From positions 1 to 64,000 of the forward strand of contig DISM01000002.1 in the NCBI GenBank assembly GCA_002421805.1: a stretch of 64,000 nucleotides of DNA, read 5' to 3'. This DNA is from Candidatus Omnitrophica bacterium UBA6210. GTDB lineage: Bacteria > Omnitrophota > Gorgyraeia > Velamenicoccales > Velamenicoccaceae. The position numbers were made by a program, and so were the translations under genes. The notes beneath the pieces were generated by a model. The model made no database searches. It was not told the origin of the DNA and saw only the letters and a list, made by a program, of their open reading frames with translations. This document shows, in pieces, positions 9,334-18,155 of this stretch. The number at the start of each line of letters is the position of its first letter. Within the stretch, counting starts at the first letter, position 1.

Positions 9334-10461
9334 ATGAACGAATCCCTGGATTTTGTCTTTCATGACCGTCTTGACCCTTTCCGGCTCGAGGCCGCAAAGG
9401 GAAAACGTCCGGCCGTCGGCCCGCGCTCCGTCAATATCCACCTGACAAACCTTTGCAACCTCCGCTGTATCTTCTGCTGGGAGAAATCGCCGCTGGTCAT
9501 CCCGAAAGACCGCCGTATCCGGCACCTGGACTTCCAACTCCTCAAGAAAACAATCCAGGACTGCGCCAGGATCGGCACGACCGGCATATGCCTGGAAGGG
9601 GGAGAAACGATGCTCTACCCCCGCATCAAAGAACTGATCCTTTTCATCAAACACCTGGGCTTACGCCTTGAGATTTATTCCAATTGCGCTGTTGAAACCG
9701 TCTTGATGCGCTACCTGGCGCTCGCCGACAAAGTAAACGTCAACCTTTCGGCTGCCACCCCCCGGAACTATTCCAGGATACATGGTCCGCGCGCAGCCGG
9801 CGCATTCCAAAAAACATTGGACAACATCTACGCCCTGACGCAAAAAAAGAAAAGACACCCGCTCGTGCAAATGGTATTTATCGTCAACGAGATGAATTAC
9901 GGAGACATCCGACAAGCGCTCCTGTTGGCGAGAAACGCGCACGTGTCCCAGATTAAATTCAAGCTTATCGAAGCCACCACCCAGACGCGCTCCCTCTTGT
10001 TCTCCGACCGCGGCCTCCAAGAATTGAAGGCCTCCTTGAAGGACTTTCGCCCGGCAAAGGACGGCGTCAAAACAAACTTAGAAGAAATCCGCTGCACGGT
10101 CCTGCACCCCTATTTCATGAAAAACAGGAAAGCATTAAAGAAAAACGCCTGGCACAACGACCGCCTTTTCTATTTCAGGGCGTTCCATGAAAAACGTCTG
10201 CCTTGTTATGTGGGGTGGTTTTACGGTTTTATCGACCTGAATGGCCGCGTAATTGCGCCTTGCGACAATGTCGGCGTGGCCGTCATGGGCAACATCCACG
10301 AAACGCCATTCTCAAAAATCTGGTTCTCCCGAAGGTTCGAACGCCTCAGGACAGCCGCAAGACAGGGGACAGACCCAAAAAACAAACTATGGCAGGAATG
10401 CAGGTATTGCGGATTTGCAGCCTTCAACAGAAGCGTCTGCCGCGCCCTCAAAGAAATGTAA
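9334..10461 (+). CDS. Radical SAM/SPASM protein with GGET motif
   Basis: A 375-aa protein: SAM cluster C41, C45, C48 (CNLRCIFC), then LEGGETMLYP where the usual GGEP is GGET. The C-terminus is a SPASM region with CYVGWFYGFIDLNG, APCDN, a GNI segment, and CRYCGFAAFNRSVC. Its layout (GP motif about ten residues before the SAM cluster, xGW(F/Y) before the auxiliary cluster) matches the three paralogues at 12970, 14064 and 16927, making a local family of four. It ends 6 nt from the convergent kinase-like gene. Substrate unknown. Confidence 0.85.
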   Translation: MNESLDFVFHDRLDPFRLEAAKGKRPAVGPRSVNIHLTNLCNLRCIFCWEKSPLVIPKDRRIRHLDFQLLKKTIQDCARIGTTGICLEGGETMLYPRIKELILFIKHLGLRLEIYSNCAVETVLMRYLALADKVNVNLSAATPRNYSRIHGPRAAGAFQKTLDNIYALTQKKKRHPLVQMVFIVNEMNYGDIRQALLLARNAHVSQIKFKLIEATTQTRSLLFSDRGLQELKASLKDFRPAKDGVKTNLEEIRCTVLHPYFMKNRKALKKNAWHNDRLFYFRAFHEKRLPCYVGWFYGFIDLNGRVIAPCDNVGVAVMGNIHETPFSKIWFSRRFERLRTAARQGTDPKNKLWQECRYCGFAAFNRSVCRALKEM

Positions 10462-10467
10462 TCCCTT

Positions 10468-11469
10468 TCAAGAAGACAGGACAGCCAGAGGGTCCTTCAT
10501 CAGATATTCCATTTTTTTCTGGTGCCGGAGTAACTCGCGCCTGAAGACAACAGTTTCTTTACCGCGATAAGCCTTCTCAAGGCGATGCGCATCCTTCAGA
10601 AACTCTCCGAAAGCCTCCAACCTGACAAGAACGGCGATGGCCTTCTTCCAGGGCGCATTTTCTTCACCCGACGGTAAAATTCTCCCCAGGGCGGACGAGG
10701 GCATTTCTTGCACAAAACACGAAGTAAGCAGGTTGGCCATTTCCGTCTGGAAGCACGCATACCGCACATGGGTCAGATCAATGAAAAACACTTCCCGGTC
10801 ATTGCACAATATGTTGGAAACCGACAAATCCGCATGCAATGGCACCAGAGAAAAATCCGCCGGGGCGTCGCGAAAAACCTTGAAACAATCATCCAAAAGT
10901 CCCTTGGCGCACGTGTTCCCCTTGTAGGCTTTCGAAGCATCTTTAAGCTGTCTGACCTTTTCGACAAAAGATTGGCGGCGCAAGGCCAACCCCTCCTGCG
11001 CCAAAAGCCTCAAGCTCCTACTGAATGACTGGATGGCTTCGGTTATCCGCAAGCCACGTATCCGGGAAACAGGAAGCCCATAAAGCGGCACTGCATCGAG
11101 CCATTCATGGCAGGTGACAAGATAATGCTTGAAAGGGAGACAGGGGGGAGAAAACATGCGAGGGACGCGGACGCCTTTTTGCCGCAAAAGACGATGCAGA
11201 AGATGTTCGTGCTGATGAAGATTCGCCGAACTATGAGGATGGAATTTTAACGCATAACGGCCTCTGGATGTCTCCGCATACACCAGAAAATTGGAATGAG
11301 AAATCCTGACGTTCTTCTCCGGCTCAAACGAACGCAGTATCCCAAGCCCAAAAGCCTTACAGATACTTTTCATCTCGGACCCCGGGCAATGGAAACGCCT
11401 CAGATCAAAACGCTTGGCATCCACATTTATTAAAACCGGACGTCCGGCCGGTATCCCTGTTCTTTTCAT
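10468..11469 (-). CDS. APH-like phosphotransferase / small-molecule kinase
   Basis: A 333-aa protein with the C-terminal signature of the aminoglycoside phosphotransferase/choline kinase fold: LHADLSVSNIL (catalytic HxDxxxxN) and then FIDLTH (metal-binding Asp). RYALKFHPH in the N-terminal lobe supplies the ATP-binding lysine. Such proteins phosphorylate sugars, amino alcohols or antibiotics. In this setting a sugar or lipid-saccharide kinase role is more likely than resistance, but this is inference. The IS30 element sits just upstream of its start, possibly displacing its original promoter region. Confidence 0.75.
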   Translation of the reverse strand: MKRTGIPAGRPVLINVDAKRFDLRRFHCPGSEMKSICKAFGLGILRSFEPEKNVRISHSNFLVYAETSRGRYALKFHPHSSANLHQHEHLLHRLLRQKGVRVPRMFSPPCLPFKHYLVTCHEWLDAVPLYGLPVSRIRGLRITEAIQSFSRSLRLLAQEGLALRRQSFVEKVRQLKDASKAYKGNTCAKGLLDDCFKVFRDAPADFSLVPLHADLSVSNILCNDREVFFIDLTHVRYACFQTEMANLLTSCFVQEMPSSALGRILPSGEENAPWKKAIAVLVRLEAFGEFLKDAHRLEKAYRGKETVVFRRELLRHQKKMEYLMKDPLAVLSS

Positions 11470-11508
11470 ATACCATACCCTCTTTTGTCGTGTATTATAT
11501 CATTTTCA

Positions 11509-11523
11509 GGGACCGTGCAAAAC
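11509..11523 (+). repeat. Direct repeat flanking the IS30 element, left copy
   Basis: GGGACCGTGCAAAAC at this position is repeated exactly at 12740-12754. It flanks the IS on both sides and is best read as a target-site duplication. Fifteen bases is long for the IS30 family, whose members usually make 2-3 bp duplications, although IS1630-type members make longer ones. Confidence 0.7.
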
Positions 11524-12739
11524 TGAAGATTGTAAACTAAAGTGCGACAAAGGGAGTTAAAAAAAGCTCCACAGATCAAAGAAAAACTGTTACTTTGTAA
11601 GTTCTCATACAAACAAAGAACAGGAGATCTATGGAGCGAAACTATTGTAGCACAAAGAAGAGGTATGCGCATTTAAAGGAATCAGAGCGTTACAAGATTG
11701 AAGTGTTGCTGGCAGACCGCAAAAAAGTAGCAGAGATCGCAAAATTGCTTCGCCGGAACAAAGCGACGATATACCGGGAGATCGGGCGAGGCGCGGTAGC
11801 GCGGCTACAGTATGATTTGTCAGAGAAAACAACATATCGGGCTCATGTAGGGCAGGCAGAGTATGAAAAGCGAGGGCGTAACAAAGAACGTTCATTAAAG
11901 ATCGGCAGAGATAAAGACCTGGAAGAATACATTCGGGTGAAACTGATAGATGAACGATTCTCTCCGGACGCGATTATCGGTGGGATTAAGGTTAGCGGCC
12001 GCAAGTTTACCGGAATGATCTGCACAAAGACGCTGTATAACTATATAGATAAAGGGATTTTTTCGGGCATAAGCAATAAGCATTTATGGCAGAAGCGCAA
12101 CAAGAAGCGAAGGAAGTATCGGCCCGTCGGTAGAATAAGCCGGACGAACCGGATGTGTCGAAGCATTGAGAAGCGGCCCTTGGCGGTTGAAAAGCGCCGT
12201 GATTATGGGCATTGGGAAGGCGATACGCTTAAAGGGCCTCAGGGAGCAAAAACCAGCCTTATTACACTGACCGAGCGAAAGAGCCGCGAAGAAATTATTA
12301 TTAAAGTGGCGCAGGCTTCACAGGAGGCGGTAAAAGCAGCTTTTGATGAGTTGGAGCTCAAATACGGCCGCGGATTCAAAAGCAAGTTTAAGTCCATAAC
12401 TTTTGACAACGGTGTTGAATTCTTAGACTGGCGGTCGTTGGAAATCAGCATCTTGGATAAAGGGCGCAGAACAACAATCTACTTTGCTCATTCGTTTAGT
12501 TCTTGGGAGCGCGGCACGAATGAGAATCACAACCGGATGATCCGTAGATTTATCCCCAAAGGCACGGATATCGCCGACTTTAAGGAGTCACAGATTAAAG
12601 ACATAGAAGGTTGGATGAACGTTTATCCAAGGAAAATTCTGGCGTATAAGACACCTCAGCAGGTGGCTGCTGAGTACCTGCAAAGTAGCAGCTTTGATCG
12701 GGAATTAAAATTTTGTCGCAATTAGAGTTGCAATTCGCC
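11524..12739 (+). mobile_element. IS30-family insertion sequence
   Basis: A 1216-bp element with one transposase gene. The ends are imperfect inverted repeats of about 28 bp: the left end contains ATTGTAA and TGCGACAAA, and the complement of the right end contains ATTGCAA and TGCGACAAA. It is flanked by 15-bp exact direct repeats. It appears intact and is AT-richer than the radical SAM genes around it, suggesting later arrival. Confidence 0.85.
11631..12725 (+). CDS. IS30-family transposase
   Basis: A 364-aa transposase. The N-terminal helix-turn-helix is typical of the family (KESERYKIEVLLAD to ATIYREIGRG, about 17-54). The DDE catalytic triad is D198 (HWEGDTLKG), D259 (TFDNG) and E293 (SWERGTNENHN), followed by the RRFIPKGTD block shared by IS30 enzymes. 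The ATG follows AGGAGA. Nothing suggests inactivation. Confidence 0.93.
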   Translation: MERNYCSTKKRYAHLKESERYKIEVLLADRKKVAEIAKLLRRNKATIYREIGRGAVARLQYDLSEKTTYRAHVGQAEYEKRGRNKERSLKIGRDKDLEEYIRVKLIDERFSPDAIIGGIKVSGRKFTGMICTKTLYNYIDKGIFSGISNKHLWQKRNKKRRKYRPVGRISRTNRMCRSIEKRPLAVEKRRDYGHWEGDTLKGPQGAKTSLITLTERKSREEIIIKVAQASQEAVKAAFDELELKYGRGFKSKFKSITFDNGVEFLDWRSLEISILDKGRRTTIYFAHSFSSWERGTNENHNRMIRRFIPKGTDIADFKESQIKDIEGWMNVYPRKILAYKTPQQVAAEYLQSSSFDRELKFCRN

Positions 12740-12754
12740 GGGACCGTGCAAAAC
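12740..12754 (+). repeat. Direct repeat flanking the IS30 element, right copy
   Basis: Exact second copy of the 15-bp sequence at 11509-11523, directly after the right inverted repeat. The 215 nt from here to the next gene hold no convincing gene; a TATAAT-like box lies near 12792. Confidence 0.7.
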
Positions 12755-12969
12755 ACTAAATATCAGTTGCCCGACGCCTGAAATTTACATATAATGACTA
12801 CTGCTCCTTCGGCCTCCGACCGGCGTAGACCACCGCATCGCTCACATGATCTGTTGCAAAACAGGTAATTGCCATAACCCCATCTCATCATGTTGTACGC
12901 GCGGCCAACGCCGCAAACTCGACCAAGCCACGGAAGACATAGAACAATGGCAAAGTAACCTAAATCAAA

Positions 12970-14067
12970 ATGGTCATGATCACACGTGACGATCACCTCA
13001 GACTATTCTCGATCAATAAAAGCAAGGTGTTGGCCGGTCCTCACGCAGTCCTCCTGCACCTCACGGACGCCTGCAACCTCAGGTGTCTCCATTGCTGGTA
13101 TCATTCCTCTCTCGATACGCAAGCGCCAAGGACATCGAAAGAACTGGGATTCGATGCGATCCGACGAACCCTTGACGATTGTCATGAATTACGCATCGAA
13201 GAAATCCGCCTTTCCGGAAAAGGGGAACCGACCCTCCACAGCCGGTTCCCTGAAATCGTCTCTTATGCCGTCCAAAAAAAATTCAAACTGCATCTGTTCA
13301 CCAACGCCACGTTCCCGCCCGACTGGATCAAATTTATCAGGCATTTCGAGGTCTTGAACATCGATCTCTCCGCGGCAACGGAACAACAATATCTGACCTT
13401 GCAATCCATGGGGCCCGGCGACCATTTCAAAACCGTCTGCAAAAATCTGCGCCTGCTGGCAAATCTCAAACAACAAAAGAAAAAGATGCCCCGCGTCAAG
13501 CTTATCTATATCCTGAACGCGCTCAACTACCGGGAAATCCCCCGCGTTTTCGAGCTTGCCCGAAAAATGATGATCGAAGAACTCTTTATCAAAAATATCG
13601 ACACGAGACGCTACAACACCTCCTTGCGCCTGACGCCGGAGATCACCTCAAAAACTGAATCCATCATCAAAAAGATGTCTGGCAAAAAGGCATTCCTCGA
13701 GATCGACAGTAATCTCAAACATAATTTCAAGGCCCGCGGAACCTACCTTGACGAACTCTTCATGAGACCGACACAACCGACGGCCTGCTATATGACATGG
13801 TATTATGTCTTCATCACGTCGTTAGGCGATATCACGCCGTGCTGCCAGATGCAGCATACATGCGTCATGGGCAATATTTGCGATAATTCCCTAAAAGACG
13901 TCTGGCGTTCCAAAAGATTCCAGCGCTTGCGCCTGTGGGGCAGCCGTTCCCTTTTCGACCATACGATTCGCGAGTGCCGCACCTGCTGTCACTATCGTGA
14001 AAACGACGCTATCGCACGCCAGCTCAAATCGGTAAGAAACAACACCACCGGAAAAACAATGCCATGA
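12970..14067 (+). CDS. Radical SAM/SPASM protein with GKGEPT motif (paralogue A)
   Basis: A 365-aa protein: GP motif at about 23-24, SAM cluster C35, C39, C42 (CNLRCLHC) and SGKGEPTLH instead of the usual GGEP. The SPASM part shows CYMTWYYVF, TPCCQMQHTC, MGNICDN, a VWRSKRFQRLR block and CRTCCHY. Paralogues follow at 14064 and 16927. It opens a plus-strand run that continues to 20304; its stop overlaps the next start by 4 nt. No clear ribosome site precedes the ATG; an in-frame ATG two codons later is also possible. Substrate unknown. Confidence 0.85.
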   Translation: MVMITRDDHLRLFSINKSKVLAGPHAVLLHLTDACNLRCLHCWYHSSLDTQAPRTSKELGFDAIRRTLDDCHELRIEEIRLSGKGEPTLHSRFPEIVSYAVQKKFKLHLFTNATFPPDWIKFIRHFEVLNIDLSAATEQQYLTLQSMGPGDHFKTVCKNLRLLANLKQQKKKMPRVKLIYILNALNYREIPRVFELARKMMIEELFIKNIDTRRYNTSLRLTPEITSKTESIIKKMSGKKAFLEIDSNLKHNFKARGTYLDELFMRPTQPTACYMTWYYVFITSLGDITPCCQMQHTCVMGNICDNSLKDVWRSKRFQRLRLWGSRSLFDHTIRECRTCCHYRENDAIARQLKSVRNNTTGKTMP

Positions 14068-15182
14068 ATCACGACACATTGCGATTGCTAGGAATTGCCA
14101 AAAACAAGCTCATGTCGGGGCCCAAAAATCTCTACTGCCAGATCGATACGGTCTGCAACCTCCATTGCATCTTTTGCCATTATCATGGCCCTTTTCCCAC
14201 AGACTGGAAGATAAAAAACCGGATACAACTCCCGTTGCCGGTGCTCATCAAGGTATTCGATGACTGCCGGAGACTGCACGTGGAACATGTCTGCATCTCG
14301 GCCAAAGGGGAGACAACTCTCCATCCGGATTTCGAAGCCATCATCGATGAAGCGACGCAAAGAAATTTTTTTGTCTCCGTGCTGACAAACGGGACTTTTC
14401 CGGAAAGAATAATTAAAACCCTCACCAAGGCACATCTGGTCAAATGTAACCTGTCGGCGACTTGCGCCGAAGAATTCCGCCTCTATCATCATGCCGGGCC
14501 ATTGCCGAACTTCGATATGGTGACAAAAAATATCGCGCGCCTGGGCCGCCTAAAAACCGGCCAGCCCAAAGTCTCTGTTACTTATGTCATGCACCGGTTC
14601 AATTACGAAAGCCTGCCGGCAATCTTCGAGCTTGCCCAACGGCTCGACATCGACGAACTTAACATCAAAGAGGTGCATGGCAATCAATTCCATCGCCTCT
14701 CTCTGACACCCCCCATGAGGGCGAAAACCGAAAAAATCCTCACATCCCTCTTAAAGAAAAACCGCCTGCACCGCATAAAAAACAACCTTCTAGATCATTA
14801 TTTGAGAACAGGGGAATTCTTTACGCCGTCAGGCGTACGATGGAAACCAGCCCCCTGTTTTATGGGATGGTTCCAAACTTTCCTTATGGAACAGGGAGAT
14901 CTGATGGCCTGCTGTTCTCGGGACAATATTGTACGAATCGGGAACATTTACCAAAAAGACATAGTATCGCTGTGGCGGTCGAAACGCTACCAACGGATAC
15001 GCCAAATGGCCGCGCGCGGCATCCTCCAGAAGAAAGCCGTCTATCTATGTCCGGACTGCGCTTCGCATGCCGAAAACAATCTTTTGATATCCTTTGTCGA
15101 AACGCTCAACAATAACACATCCAGTCTCGCAAAGAAAATTCTTGATTTTAAATTTGTGCCTGAGAATGCCGCTGCCGCATAA
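14064..15182 (+). CDS. Radical SAM/SPASM protein with AKGETT motif (paralogue B)
   Basis: A 372-aa paralogue of 12970 and 16927. SAM cluster C31, C35, C38 (CNLHCIFC), GP motif at 19-20, SAKGETTLHPDF in place of GGEP, and a SPASM end with CFMGWFQTF, ACCSRDN, IGNIY, a LWRSKRYQRIR block and CPDCASH. It serves as the intact reference showing that the 16927 copy carries an insertion. A GC-rich stem-loop (15168-15190) spans its stop codon without a U-tract. Substrate unknown. Confidence 0.85.
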   Translation: MNHDTLRLLGIAKNKLMSGPKNLYCQIDTVCNLHCIFCHYHGPFPTDWKIKNRIQLPLPVLIKVFDDCRRLHVEHVCISAKGETTLHPDFEAIIDEATQRNFFVSVLTNGTFPERIIKTLTKAHLVKCNLSATCAEEFRLYHHAGPLPNFDMVTKNIARLGRLKTGQPKVSVTYVMHRFNYESLPAIFELAQRLDIDELNIKEVHGNQFHRLSLTPPMRAKTEKILTSLLKKNRLHRIKNNLLDHYLRTGEFFTPSGVRWKPAPCFMGWFQTFLMEQGDLMACCSRDNIVRIGNIYQKDIVSLWRSKRYQRIRQMAARGILQKKAVYLCPDCASHAENNLLISFVETLNNNTSSLAKKILDFKFVPENAAAA

Positions 15183-15203
15183 ACAGCGGCAGCACTGAAT
15201 GCC

Positions 15204-15805
15204 ATGAAACATCCAAAGACACACAGGATAAACAGAAGAGACAAAAGACTGCTCATTTCCTTGACAAATGCGTGCCCCTACCGCTGTGTGTTTTGCGTTT
15301 ATCTTCACGACCGGCAACCGGCCGATCTGCCGGGAGCGACTTGGCTCGATATCCTGAAAAAAGCCAAAAGACACGGCTTCGGGTTTGTAGATACCCACGG
15401 GCATGCCCGTGGGTATCTACTCCCGCCAGGCACGTAACGGCCATTGCCTCCCGCCTACGCCTAGACATTGCCGGCATCGCTTCGGATATCCAGCGCTTCA
15501 GAAAAATCAGGATGTCGGCCGTCGACCTTTATGAAACAGGGGAGAGAGGTTTAAAAATCTATTACGGACCTTTCCCCACGGATTCGCTGTCAACAGTGTG
15601 CGCTTCTCTTCTAAAAAAAGGGGCCTTGAAAACCTATGAACGTTGGCGGAAAATAGGCTGGTTGCCACAAAAAGTCATGCTGGCCATCAGATATCAGCAG
15701 AAAGGGAGCCGGTCCGTGCGCACGGATTTTCCTTTCGATAGCAGCGATGTCGCAACCCTGATAAGGCATTTCGACAAAACGCAGGCCACCCAAAGGTTGT
15801 ATTAG
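15204..15805 (+). pseudogene. Broken radical SAM gene interrupted by a 34-bp palindrome
   Basis: The first frame (15204-15437, 77 aa) begins as a radical SAM protein, with LTNACPYRCVFCVYLHD carrying CxxxCxxC. At residue 62 it runs into the perfect palindrome at 15388-15421 and stops soon after. A second frame continues to 15805 with protein-like sequence (from about 15428: HVTAIASRLRLDIAGI to the end). The junction falls where GGEP would be expected. The gene is probably inactivated by an insertion or rearrangement; a sequencing or assembly error at the palindrome is the alternative. Confidence 0.65.
15388..15421. repeat. Perfect 34-bp palindrome
   Basis: Two 17-base arms (left arm GTAGATACCCACGGGCA) read the same on both strands without a spacer. 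It lies inside the broken radical SAM gene and has no U-tract, so it is not a standard terminator. It resembles REP or IS200/IS605-type hairpins in form. No second copy was found in this window by eye. Confidence 0.85.
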
Positions 15806-15911
15806 CCCCTGCTTTTTGCCGCCAACGCCATACGCATCACATATATCTGTATCGACATGGACAAAAGACCGCGCACCCAATTCTATTTCGAGGTATTGTA
15901 GGAGAGTCTTC

Positions 15912-16934
15912 ATGAAGCTCAAATTCACCATCCCGTACAACGGAGACCTAACCCTCATGGTGTGGGCCTTTAAAACAGGCCAAGTGGCAGAAGTCTATTT
16001 TGCCGGCGCCGGGCGCAATGACCATTCTAGCCCCTACCAGAACAAATTTCGGAAAGAGGAGATCCTCGAATTGATGGCACTGTGCCGCAAGCACAACGTC
16101 AAAACCAACCTTTTGATGAACAAGGGGATCGCGTTCACCGATGACCTCAAAAACGTCTTCCATTACATCGGCTCCCTCAACAAGACACAAGGGCTGACGT
16201 CCATCACGGTCGGGGACCCGGCCATTGTCCCCTTTCTCAAGAAGGCCTTCCCGCGAATCCGTCTCCAGGCGTCCGTATTCATGAACATCGACAACCTCCA
16301 GAAGATCAAGGAAGCCCTCAAAATGGGAGTGACGGTTTTCTGCCTGGACGTCTCCACCAACCGCAAAGGAGAAGAACTGGAAAAAATCAGGGATTATAAA
16401 AACAAACTCAAGAATTTCTCCATAAAACTTCTGGCCAACCACGGCTGCTATATGAATTGCTTCTACTCCATGCGTCATTCCAGCTGGCCGGTGCTGAAAG
16501 AAATGCTTGAACAGCGACCAACCGCGCAACGCCCGCCTCAAAAGAGGTATATCCTCGGAAATCTTATCGATGTCAAGAACTGCGTCTATAAAAAAGAAGA
16601 CATCACGGACGAGATCAAGCGGCCGTTCATCCGGCCGGAAGACCTGACTTATTATGAAAAGAGGGGGTTGGCCGACGTGATCAAAATTGCCTATCGCATG
16701 GATCGCACCCCTGTCCTGCGCAAAAAGCTGAAAGCCTATTTCGAGCGTTCTTTTGACGGAGACCTTTTTGAATTGACGCCTCCCAACAAAGGCGCTATCC
16801 CCTTCATCTGCGACAACAAAAGCATCCCGGACACATTTGCGCAAAAACTGCTGAGTTGCGACATGAAATGTGAAGGGTGCGATTATTGCCTGCTTGTCAC
16901 CGTGAAAGCCCTCAGAAAGAAAAACTATGCCTGA
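15912..16934 (+). CDS. Peptidase U32-family protein (copy 1)
   Basis: A 340-aa protein; the ATG at 15912 follows AGGAGA and matches the N-terminus of its paralogue at 24377 (KFTIPYNGDLTLM versus KLSVPYNNDLSLM). NHGCYMNCFYSMRH and a C-terminal CDMKCEGCDYC supply cysteines like those that hold the Fe-S cluster in U32 proteins such as UbiU, UbiV, RlhA and TrhP, which act in hydroxylation reactions rather than proteolysis. The upstream extension to 15816 was rejected for lack of a ribosome site. It overlaps the radical SAM gene at 16927 by 8 nt, suggesting a joint function. Confidence 0.82.
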   Translation: MKLKFTIPYNGDLTLMVWAFKTGQVAEVYFAGAGRNDHSSPYQNKFRKEEILELMALCRKHNVKTNLLMNKGIAFTDDLKNVFHYIGSLNKTQGLTSITVGDPAIVPFLKKAFPRIRLQASVFMNIDNLQKIKEALKMGVTVFCLDVSTNRKGEELEKIRDYKNKLKNFSIKLLANHGCYMNCFYSMRHSSWPVLKEMLEQRPTAQRPPQKRYILGNLIDVKNCVYKKEDITDEIKRPFIRPEDLTYYEKRGLADVIKIAYRMDRTPVLRKKLKAYFERSFDGDLFELTPPNKGAIPFICDNKSIPDTFAQKLLSCDMKCEGCDYCLLVTVKALRKKNYA

Positions 16935-18135
16935 CACATTATATAACGATGCCTTGAGATTGATGGGGGCCCTCAAGCACAGGATCTTCAGCGGCCCCAA
17001 GGTCCTGTTTTGCCGCCTCAACAACACCTGTAACCTCAATTGCCTTTTCTGCGTGCATCACGGAACAACCGCCAGGGTTCCGACGAAAGAAACGCGCCTG
17101 AAAATGGAAACCCTGGACAGGGTCTTTGATGATTGCCGAAAACTCAACGTCGGCCATATCTGCTTCTCAGCCAAAGGCGAACCAACGCTGCATCCCGATT
17201 TTGAAAGCATCGTTCACAATGCCACCGCAAAAGGACTGGCAGTCACGCTGGTGACAAACGGATTGTTTCCGTCTAAACTGTTAAAGACCGTCTGTCGCAT
17301 TCATGCCGTAAAATTCAGCCTCTCTGCAACCAACGCAAAAGATTTCTTCCGAATCCACCAACCGCAAGATCCAAGCGATTTTGATACGGTTATAAATAAT
17401 ATACGGCTTCTGGGCCGCGCCAAATCGCGCAAATCCAGGACTTCGCTCAACTTCGTCCTGCACGCCTTGAACTACCACAGCCTGCCGGCCGTCATCGATC
17501 TTGCCCGACGCGTCAACATCGACGAGCTCCGTATCAAGTGCGAGCATGTCGAACACAGGGCAAGCCCTTTAGCCCTGACTCAGCCCCTCACGAAAAAAGC
17601 GGAAAAATTACTCTTGGCCGCCTACCGAAAGGGTCACTTGCGCCGTGTCAAAAACAATCTCCTGGCCCATTATGCCGAAACGGGAAAATTCCTGCCGGCC
17701 GTTGCCGACTGCCGGAAACTAATACAAACGAAGTTAGTCTTTTTACATTCTTTCGCTTCAAAATTGGCTCTATATGTAAAATTATTAACTTCGTTTGTAT
17801 TAAGACCGTGCCACATGGGATGGTTTGTGACGTTCTTGACGGAAGGGGGCGACGTGACCGCCTGCTGTTCGACACAGAAAAGCGTCAAGATAGGCAATAT
17901 CCACGACAAAGGCCTGGCGAAACTGTGGATGTCGACACGCTATCGCCGCGTACGGCTCAAAGCGGTGTCCGGATTTTTCCAGAAAAAAATGTATGATCAA
18001 TTATGCCGCGGACGTTTCCTTTTGCGGGAAAACGCCACCCTGCAATCATTGCGGCTTCTGTGCCAACGCGACGCATCCCGGAACGGATGCCGGGTTTTCG
18101 ATCTGGAAGCGGCCCAACTCAAAAGTCTACATTGA
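16927..18135 (+). CDS. Radical SAM/SPASM protein with palindromic insertion (paralogue C)
   Basis: A 402-aa protein: SAM cluster C35, C39, C42 (CNLNCLFC), GP motif 23-24, SAKGEPTLHPDF, and a SPASM start at CHMGWFVTF. Relative to paralogue B it has about 28 extra residues just before CHMGW, encoded by the AT-rich palindromic insert at 17720-17802, which keeps the frame open. The C-terminus also looks odd: the expected CxxCxxC motif (CNHCGFC) occurs in another frame after the A7 run at 17983-17989, hinting at a frameshift. The gene may be decaying. Function as for the paralogues, unknown. Confidence 0.75.
   Translation: MPDTLYNDALRLMGALKHRIFSGPKVLFCRLNNTCNLNCLFCVHHGTTARVPTKETRLKMETLDRVFDDCRKLNVGHICFSAKGEPTLHPDFESIVHNATAKGLAVTLVTNGLFPSKLLKTVCRIHAVKFSLSATNAKDFFRIHQPQDPSDFDTVINNIRLLGRAKSRKSRTSLNFVLHALNYHSLPAVIDLARRVNIDELRIKCEHVEHRASPLALTQPLTKKAEKLLLAAYRKGHLRRVKNNLLAHYAETGKFLPAVADCRKLIQTKLVFLHSFASKLALYVKLLTSFVLRPCHMGWFVTFLTEGGDVTACCSTQKSVKIGNIHDKGLAKLWMSTRYRRVRLKAVSGFFQKKMYDQLCRGRFLLRENATLQSLRLLCQRDASRNGCRVFDLEAAQLKSLH
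17720..17802. repeat. In-frame palindromic insertion element inside a radical SAM gene
   Basis: An AT-rich 83-bp segment within the 16927 gene. Its ends are 19-bp inverted repeats matching at 18 positions (17720-17738 against 17784-17802; the single mismatch is compatible with G-U pairing), and a second inner pair (17740-17748 and 17774-17782) matches at 8 of 9. The whole segment can fold as one hairpin. It adds about 28 codons without a stop and is absent from the paralogues, like the protein-coding palindromic elements known from Rickettsia. Confidence 0.75.
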
Positions 18136-18155
18136 GGACATTCAAAACAATACGC

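Noticed and set aside
10468..11469. Antibiotic resistance gene interpretation of the APH-like kinase
   Set aside because: Only the general kinase fold is supported, and the setting points to a saccharide or metabolite kinase.
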